From: Heliopora coerulea | Lineage: Eukaryota > Cnidaria > Anthozoa > Scleralcyonacea > Helioporidae | DNA length: 64,000 bases | Assembly: GCA_030142905.1 (NCBI GenBank) | Contig: JASJOG010000024.1 | Span: 2,372,001-2,436,000 of the forward strand | Direction: 5' to 3' | In this document: in pieces, positions 58,500 through 64,000 of the stretch | Layout of the letters: every line of letters starts with the position of its first letter | Numbering within the stretch: position 1 is the first letter of the stretch | Made by a program: the position numbers and the translations under genes | The notes under the pieces: generated by a model | What the model was told of the DNA's origin: nothing | Databases searched by the model: none | What the model saw: the letters and a program-made list of their open reading frames with translations, nothing else

Positions 58500-60150
58500 G
58501 TTTCTCAAACATCAAACTGCTTCAAGAATATCTTTGTTGTGAAGTGAAGAAAATGGTGCACGCTGATGTTTGTGAAAAAGGACTATTATGAAAGCTTGCG
58601 CCAAAAATTTGCATGTCATGTTAAATCATAAAAGGAACGAACGTGACACGATGTTTGAATGTATCGTCGGTTGTGATTCGCTGGCTTGGGTATGAGAAAA
58701 TGAATTATAAACATTTTCCAGTAATATTTATCATAACAACATTGGAAACAATCTGTTACGTGGTAATGTATTATGGAACGACTTAAATTAACACTCATCG
58801 CTCCACGTAATGTATTAAACCCAGCATCTTGGAGCCCTTTCTTTTTTCTACATACATCATTGTCCAGTTCTTGGTGTCATTTACTTATAGCTGTTAGGAA
58901 AAAAAATGTAATGTATGTTTTTATTCTTGAACAAAGAAAAATAAATTGAAAGGTTTTATACAGTACCTCATCGTTACGTTTTGCAATGAATGTAAGCAAT
59001 ATGAGACTTAAATAATAGACATTCATGTTATACTTAAGTGTTTTGTTGAACTGACTGTTGAGTTTGTAAAGCTTGTGAACACGATATAGCTGCCGCCCTT
59101 GTTTGTTTTAGCTAAAACGAAAATTTGAAGGATGGAAAGGAGCTTGCAGTTTTCTTTAAATGCGCGTCCGTCCACAGCTCCAACACACTCACAAAAGAAG
59201 TACTATTTACGGAAGCAAGGTATAGTCCACTTGATCTTAATGAAATCTACAATTATTTCCATGGCTTTCTACTATATCATTCAGATAGTAATCTCAGTAG
59301 TGTTACCAGCAGTACATGGCCATATGGTGATAAAGCTTCCTATATCAGGATAACGCTCGTGGGTAACCTATTAGTCACATTATCAATGGGATTGTGTTCA
59401 GAGATCAGATGTTGTCCACTTGATAATCATATACAAGGTAAAATTAACTTAATGGCTGTCAATTATTTACCATTAAGATTTCATCAGATTACTTTTAGTG
59501 CAGGTAAGAGCCAATATGGGAAAAACACCTTCGAGTGAGTTTTTCTGACTTGGGCCCGGTTCAAAGGCGATTAGCTTAATCAAGAATTAGCAAAACTTCC
59601 GTGGAAAACTTTCCGACCATGCCGCAGGAAAAATTCGGAATTTTCTATAACAGATTTCGAGTGTATACAAAAAGGTTTTAAGCTGTGAAATCTGAACTTG
59701 ATTTTTCAACCAAAATAAACGAAAACAAAAACGACAGATTAACTGGTGATCCCAGATTAGCGCTAATCGTGCTTTGAACAACCGGTCCCAGATTTTAAAA
59801 TTCAATTATGCTAGACAGCATTCATGCATAATTATATACCGGATTCTGGATTAAATATGCCACACCTAAACTGCCATGAACCAATACCAGCCGATAGTGT
59901 CAAAAAAACAAAAAACATAATTCTAATCACAGTATTTTGAAAACTAGAGATTCAAGTGAAGGCAAGATAACAGAGTAAATCAGTTACAATTCGAATTTAT
60001 TTCTCTGTCATCATCAGACTGATTAAATTACACCAAATATCTACATGCATGGCGTCTGACATGCAACTAATTTACAAGACAATGACTTGACAATGATGGT
60101 AATAGAGAAACCAGGCGGGAATCTTAAGCGAAGTATAAAGACTAGTGCCC
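58500..60150. other. PLEK-DAG1 intergenic stretch
   Basis: An open frame at 59125-59538 (137 codons) matches nothing recognised and lacks splice or composition support. AATAAA near 58940 could be an alternative PLEK poly(A) signal. Confidence 0.4.
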
Positions 60151-60202
60151 AGCATATTGCACGGAATAGAGGCAGGACAAATTTGTAACTTTTAAGGAAC
60201 AG

Positions 60203-60243
60203 AGACTAACGTTTCGTTGCAACACGCAACATCATCAGAGTGA
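60203..60243 (-). ncRNA. Hammerhead-like ribozyme downstream of the 60-kb PLE
   Basis: Minus strand: CTGATGA, stem II gttgc-gtgtt-gcaac, GAAAC. Stem III would be the self-complementary ACGU, the triplet GUU, and a short stem I (ACU/AGU). It lies just past the decayed PLE GIY-YIG frame, as in the other PLE copies. Stem I is weak. Confidence 0.55.
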
Positions 60244-60410
60244 GACAATAGGGTTACATCAATTATATAGCGGACTAACTAGGATTATATTACAATCAGA
60301 GAGACTAAAACAAAAAGGACACCAAGGTAAAGAAGGGAGGAGCTACGACTTGTTGCAAAAATAAAGAGATCATATTTCAATAAAATGAAATATGATGAAA
60401 TAGAGGTATG

Positions 60411-60620
60411 TCAGAACATGGACAGAAGAATAGAACTAAGATTTGTGTTTAATGAAGGGTTGGGTTTGCGAATATGTAGGCTTTCCTTGACAAGAAGTTC
60501 GAAACTAGAGGAGCATACAGAAAGAATACGGAAGTCGTTTAAAGAAGCGCAATGACCAGTTCCAGAGAGATGAGAAAGTGTGCTCGAAGGAAAAGGATTA
60601 GTACGTTTCTTTCCCGTCAA
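60411..60620 (-). pseudogene. PLE GIY-YIG C-terminal end
   Basis: 69 codons, TGKKRTNPFPSSTLSHLSGT then CASLNDFRILSVCSSSFELL and VKESLHIRKPNPSLN. It matches the C-terminal half of PLE GIY-YIG nucleases, including the Glu in KESL. The first half of the domain is upstream, broken by a stop and shifts. Confidence 0.7.
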
Positions 60621-60836
60621 AGGAAAGATCCCCTAGCGGTCTGAGACTCGTGGGTAAATGGCTGGTTGTTTGGTCCACATACAATGCGTTATAGCATTGA
60701 CACATGAACGAATAAGCCACGAGATCTCAGACCCTTGAGAATTCTATCTTTGAATGTGAAAAAATGTGCCACGCGTTTGGTAGGTCAGAGGACGGTGCGG
60801 CTTTGGACATGAGGAAAGGTGGAAGAGCAGATTTTT

Positions 60837-61334
60837 TTAATTTGAATTTGAATGTGGAGACTGTGAAGGCCAGTGAAAGGAAGGCAAAAATGACTTTTTA
60901 GGGGCTGTTAAGACGCTAGGTGTGGGGTTATAAATTTTGTGAAGAAACAGCTGGATGCATTTATCCCAAAAATAAGTCGGATAGCCGTTGAGATTGAAGA
61001 TTTTCCTAAATTTTTGTACTTCCAAATGAAAATGTTCGTAAGTCGAACAGATTCTGAAGAAACGGTTGAGAAGGGTGAAAATCAAACCTTTAGAGTATGT
61101 GAGAGGGATGAAACTATGAAAATTAGTGAACAGTCCTGTGAACGTTGGTTTTTGGCAAACAGATGTAAGAAAGGAGCCGTTGTAGCGTTCGATTTGGATG
61201 TCGAGAAATGAAAGTGTTCTGTCGGTTTCAACTTCAAACGTAAATTTTATGTTTGCGTGTTGTTGGTTTAAAAAATTAAGAAATAGATCAATGTGTTCTG
61301 TCGAGCGAAATAATGAGAAAACAATCATCAACAT
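60837..61334 (-). pseudogene. PLE reverse transcriptase palm/thumb fragment
   Basis: 166 codons in one frame. They follow the usual PLE pattern after the catalytic YxDD block: sequence around a short beta hairpin (FTFEVETDRTLSFLDIQIER), then KPTFTGLFTNFHSFIPLTY, a segment with Arg/Cys (LLNRFFRICSTYEHFHLE), and a Tyr/Phe/Trp/Cys-containing stretch. The frame stops before the GIY-YIG part, which continues in another frame. Confidence 0.72.
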
Positions 61335-62161
61335 GGCGACGGTAATAAACTGGTTTGAAACTCTGTGGACAGTTCGTTAACCATGTGTTTTCATGAAATG
61401 ACAAAAAATATTGAGGAGAAGTGGACCTAATGGTGAACTGATTGAAACACCATCAATTTGTTCAAAAAAGAGATCCATTGAAAATAAAGTGGCAATTTTT
61501 GTCATGACTCTATTCCGTGCAATATGCTGAGCATTACTCTTTATCCTTGACTTGACAATGAGTTGTGTAAGGTAATAAGTCAGACTACAGCTGCAGTAAG
61601 ACGAAATTTTTGAGAAGTCATATACACTCGAAAGTTGTGTTTGATGTGATTTCGAAAGACCTCGAAGATGGTTAATAAAACTCGGTTATCACCTCGTTTT
61701 TCAAACATGGTACCAAAGGGGAAACTCTTTGCATCTTTTCCCCTACAAGCCAGTACGGAATAAAGCTCATTAATAATGCGAGAAGCTCCAAAGACAAAAG
61801 AAAGACAATCCAAAACTAAAGACATTAAAATAGCAATCACCAGCACGTTTTTTTCTAACAAGATTCTCTGTAAGAAGAACACACTTATCTCCAGATATTT
61901 GTTAATCCGAGCCCTACTTTATGAACCAGGATTTCACCTTACTCAATATAATATTCCAGTCCCTGAAGTTCCCACATATCTGACTCAACATTATATGCAT
62001 ATTTATACATTGATGACTGTGTAATATTATATTAAATTAAATAAATGAAGGTACAAAAATTAGCATACATATATACATTCACATGAACGTGCATATTAGT
62101 TTATTGCGTGAACATTTATATGAGATCTCATATTTGTCTTCTAAAAACAAAAAAGATCATA

Positions 62162-63372
62162 TTAATAGGATGGCGGAAGTTTATAGGCAGGAGGTGGTGT
62201 ACTGTAGCCTCTGTTATTATAAACGCTTTCATATCTGGGAGGCAGTCCCTGGTATAAAGGTGCGGAAGGTGTGGGTGATGGCCGCTGCGAACAGTTTTCG
62301 TTATCATCGTCGGGGTTGGTCAAAGAAGTTTCTTTAGGGAAGCGAATGGGAGTCAGAGAATCATCAGGAAGCTCGATGGGTTTTCCAGAAAAGGTCGATA
62401 ATTCGAGTTCTTCATCCAAAATGATCGGTTTACGTTTTTTGAAGATTTGTTTGTCGGCATCCAAAACTTTGACTCCCGTATGCCGTCGTACAATAAAACA
62501 CGTAACAGCGATTACAATGATTAAGATTCCAATCACTACTCCAGGAAGAAAATATTTCAGCCAGAGTGACCTATCCAGTGAAGATACACGAGCAATGAGG
62601 GTGACGTCTGTCGTGTTCGGAAAAATGCAGGGACCAGTTCGGTTTTCGTAAATGTCTTCAGCAACAAATGCGGGAAGTAAAGCGTTCTGAAAAGCCGGAT
62701 GTATGTATCCTTCTCTAGCGATAACCTTTAACGCCAGCTGACTAATTAAATCCTTGTTACATGTTTGTACAGTAACATTACTCCATGTAAACAACACAGA
62801 TCCACGATTAACTGATATTACTCTAACCATTGATTCATCCTCATCGCCATAGTAACTTGCAATGTTTTTCACAAGCAATAACACATTACTAAGATCCTGA
62901 TCAAATATTTTCAGACTCGTTTTGGTAATTCTGACTGTAAACATCACTGCCAATGTTTCGTCGTTCTCTCGTAGATCGATTGAAAACGCATCATATGCTT
63001 TATTTCCATCGCGGTCTCTCGCAACTAAAAAGTACTCGCTTGAAACTTTGATCTGTTTTACTTGACTGTCCAAAGCAAGTCCATACAACGTTTGTGTCGT
63101 CGAGTTAAACTGCAGCCACGAGCTTCGGGACAGAGGTTCGAGATTTCTATCAAGACAGTTCAGCACCAGGTTACGGGTGTTGCCGTCTTCTCTGTCATGG
63201 AAAGTGTCTACTGGAATCTGCACACTGAAAACTTTACCAACTCTTACAATAAGAAGATCGAAACTGTTGTAGAGCTTTGGTGAGCTGTTCGACGGCGTAG
63301 AAGGTAAGATGGACGACGAACTTCCCAACGCTGAACGTGAAGGTAAACGCGGTGTAGGAATCGAAGAAAAAC
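62162..63372 (-). CDS. DAG1: DAG1 last exon
   Basis: 1211 nt from the gtag acceptor to the TAA. It enters in phase 1 with GFSSIPTPRLPSRSALGSS and carries the cadherin-like domain, SEA-like domain, membrane span and cytoplasmic tail. A TTTATT at 62100-62105 (AATAAA on the minus strand) lies 57 bp downstream and could be the poly(A) signal. Confidence 0.93.
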
Positions 63373-64000
63373 CTACGTTAGAGTCATAAAGTCAAATTAT
63401 TATTTTGTAAATAAATTTGAAAAATAAAATGGCCAAAGAAAAAAAAATATATAGTATGTCTCACAAATGGTACAAAAATTACAACATATTGTGAACAAGA
63501 AACCATGACCACGAGATGACATATGTGGACACAGAGCAAACATCTGAGATACGTACGAGTACCTGGCAGTGATAAAGTAGCCTGACTGTGCGTTTTCGTT
63601 ACATCCGCAGTGACCAGTACCCAGTGACGGCTCGACGTGACGTAAGCAGGAAGAGAAACAGACGAATAATAATAAGAGTCAGCTGATTTCGTTGGCGAAA
63701 ACAATAAAACAGAGGAAGAGACAAAAAACTTTGTAGATGTTGATGGGTATAATGAAATGAAAGGCGCATGATTGGTGGCCATTAATGATACAAAAGACAT
63801 ACTTGGTGCTTCGTATGAAACTGAAGACAAACTAAATATAAACGAAGACCGACGAACGACAGAGTGCTTTAAAATCGACGTGATAATAGAGGTATGTTCA
63901 ACCCATGATGATGAAGGACCCAGACTATAAACACTGAAAGACGGCTTGAAGTGTGAAGAAATGAAGGCAGATAAAGGACTGAACGATAGCGATGAACTTT
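62162..64000 (-). CDS. DAG1: Dystroglycan, 3' part (C-terminal alpha and whole beta subunit)
   Basis: Laminin receptor of the dystrophin-glycoprotein complex. Two exons: 63563-64000 (open to the window edge) and 62162-63372 (to the TAA), joined by a phase-1 intron (donor gtactc, acceptor gtag). The upstream exon is Ser/Thr-rich, like a mucin stalk. Numbering residues back from the stop so that the last is 388: a cadherin-like domain ~28-118 (VQIPVDTFHDRED, WLQFNS, YDAFSIDL), a SEA-like domain ~128-235 with the Gly-Ser autocleavage pair in VNRGSVLF (176-177), the Cys190/Cys234 pair, a transmembrane helix ~258-280, a basic stop-transfer RRH, KKRKPIILDEELE, and PPxY motifs at 363-366, 379-382 and 385-388 for WW-domain partners such as dystrophin. 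The N-terminal part lies beyond base 64000. Confidence 0.95.
63563..64000 (-). CDS. DAG1: DAG1 upstream exon, Ser/Thr-rich stalk (partial)
   Basis: A frame with no stop from the window edge to a gtactc donor at 63562, ending in phase 1. It is rich in Ser and Thr (e.g. SLYPSTSTKFFVSSSVLLF, SADSYYYSSVSLPAYVTSS), as expected for an O-glycosylated mucin-like stalk. The 5' boundary is outside the window. Confidence 0.75.

Larger units (their letters stand above)
60151..61528 (-). mobile_element. Decayed Penelope-like element with inverted terminal repeats
   Basis: A minus-strand RT fragment with DGVSISSPLGPLLLNIF near 61430, a palm/thumb frame at 60837-61334 (LFRSTEHIDLFLNFLNQQHA, TDRTLSFLDIQIERYNGSFL), and a GIY-YIG tail at 60411-60780 with stops and shifts. 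The ends carry a 21-bp perfect inverted repeat: agcatattgcacggaatag at 60151 matches its complement ending at 61528, and weaker similarity continues outward for about 20 bp. The YADD-type motif is degraded. Confidence 0.75.

Noticed and set aside
59125..59538. 137-codon frame between PLEK and DAG1
   Set aside because: No recognised motif. A single open frame of this length is plausible by chance in the region; listed only as gene-free sequence.
60000..60040. Additional hammerhead near CTGATGATGACAGAGAAA (minus strand)
   Set aside because: Stem II cannot form and no cleavage triplet with a stem I partner is present.

Overview
The window is animal genomic DNA: AT-rich, with small GT-AG exons separated by kilobase introns full of transposable elements. 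A dystroglycan gene, abundant Penelope-like retroelements (PLEs) carrying hammerhead ribozymes, CR1/L2-like LINEs and many foldback MITEs suggest an early-branching metazoan, most likely an anthozoan cnidarian such as a coral. The taxon is an inference; the genes and repeats are read from the sequence.

Three host protein-coding genes can be traced. (1) TGDS (dTDP-glucose 4,6-dehydratase family) runs on the minus strand from its ATG at 33840 down to at least 2433. Thirteen coding exons, all phase-compatible, total 976 nt (about 325 residues); only the last ~25 residues are missing and probably lie left of base 1. (2) Pleckstrin (PLEK, PH-DEP-PH) runs on the plus strand from 34118 to 58015 in twelve coding exons totalling 1140 nt (379 residues plus stop). 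TGDS and PLEK are head to head, with only 277 bp between start codons. (3) The 3' part of dystroglycan (DAG1) lies on the minus strand from 62162 to the right edge, with two coding exons, the SEA-like autoproteolysis site, one transmembrane helix and three PPxY motifs.

Everything else sits in introns and intergenic space. TGDS intron 4 (18099-24084, between exons 3 and 4 as numbered from the ATG) holds a cluster of PLE 3' ends: a nearly perfect 1.86-kb palindrome (19357-21220) made of two inverted PLE 3' ends, each ending in a hammerhead ribozyme, plus two more hammerheads, several foldbacks and (TA)n arrays. TGDS intron 2 holds a 1.14-kb transposon-like element (28450-29588) with 11-bp inverted termini and an internally deleted hAT-like gene, and a degraded LINE split by a tRNA-promoter foldback element with a 14-bp target duplication. 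PLEK introns hold a near full-length decayed LINE with a PHD finger (42255-45900), more tRNA-foldback elements, a 52-bp tandem array next to an OTU/vertnin-like fragment, a PLE fragment with hammerhead, and the 5' endonuclease part of another LINE. Between PLEK and DAG1 there is a tRNA-half palindrome and a decayed PLE bounded by 21-bp inverted repeats.

No bacterial operons, CRISPR arrays, rRNA genes or intact tRNA genes were found. Exon edges were placed by hand from splice signals, reading frame and similarity to known families remembered in general terms; no alignment or structure program was run.
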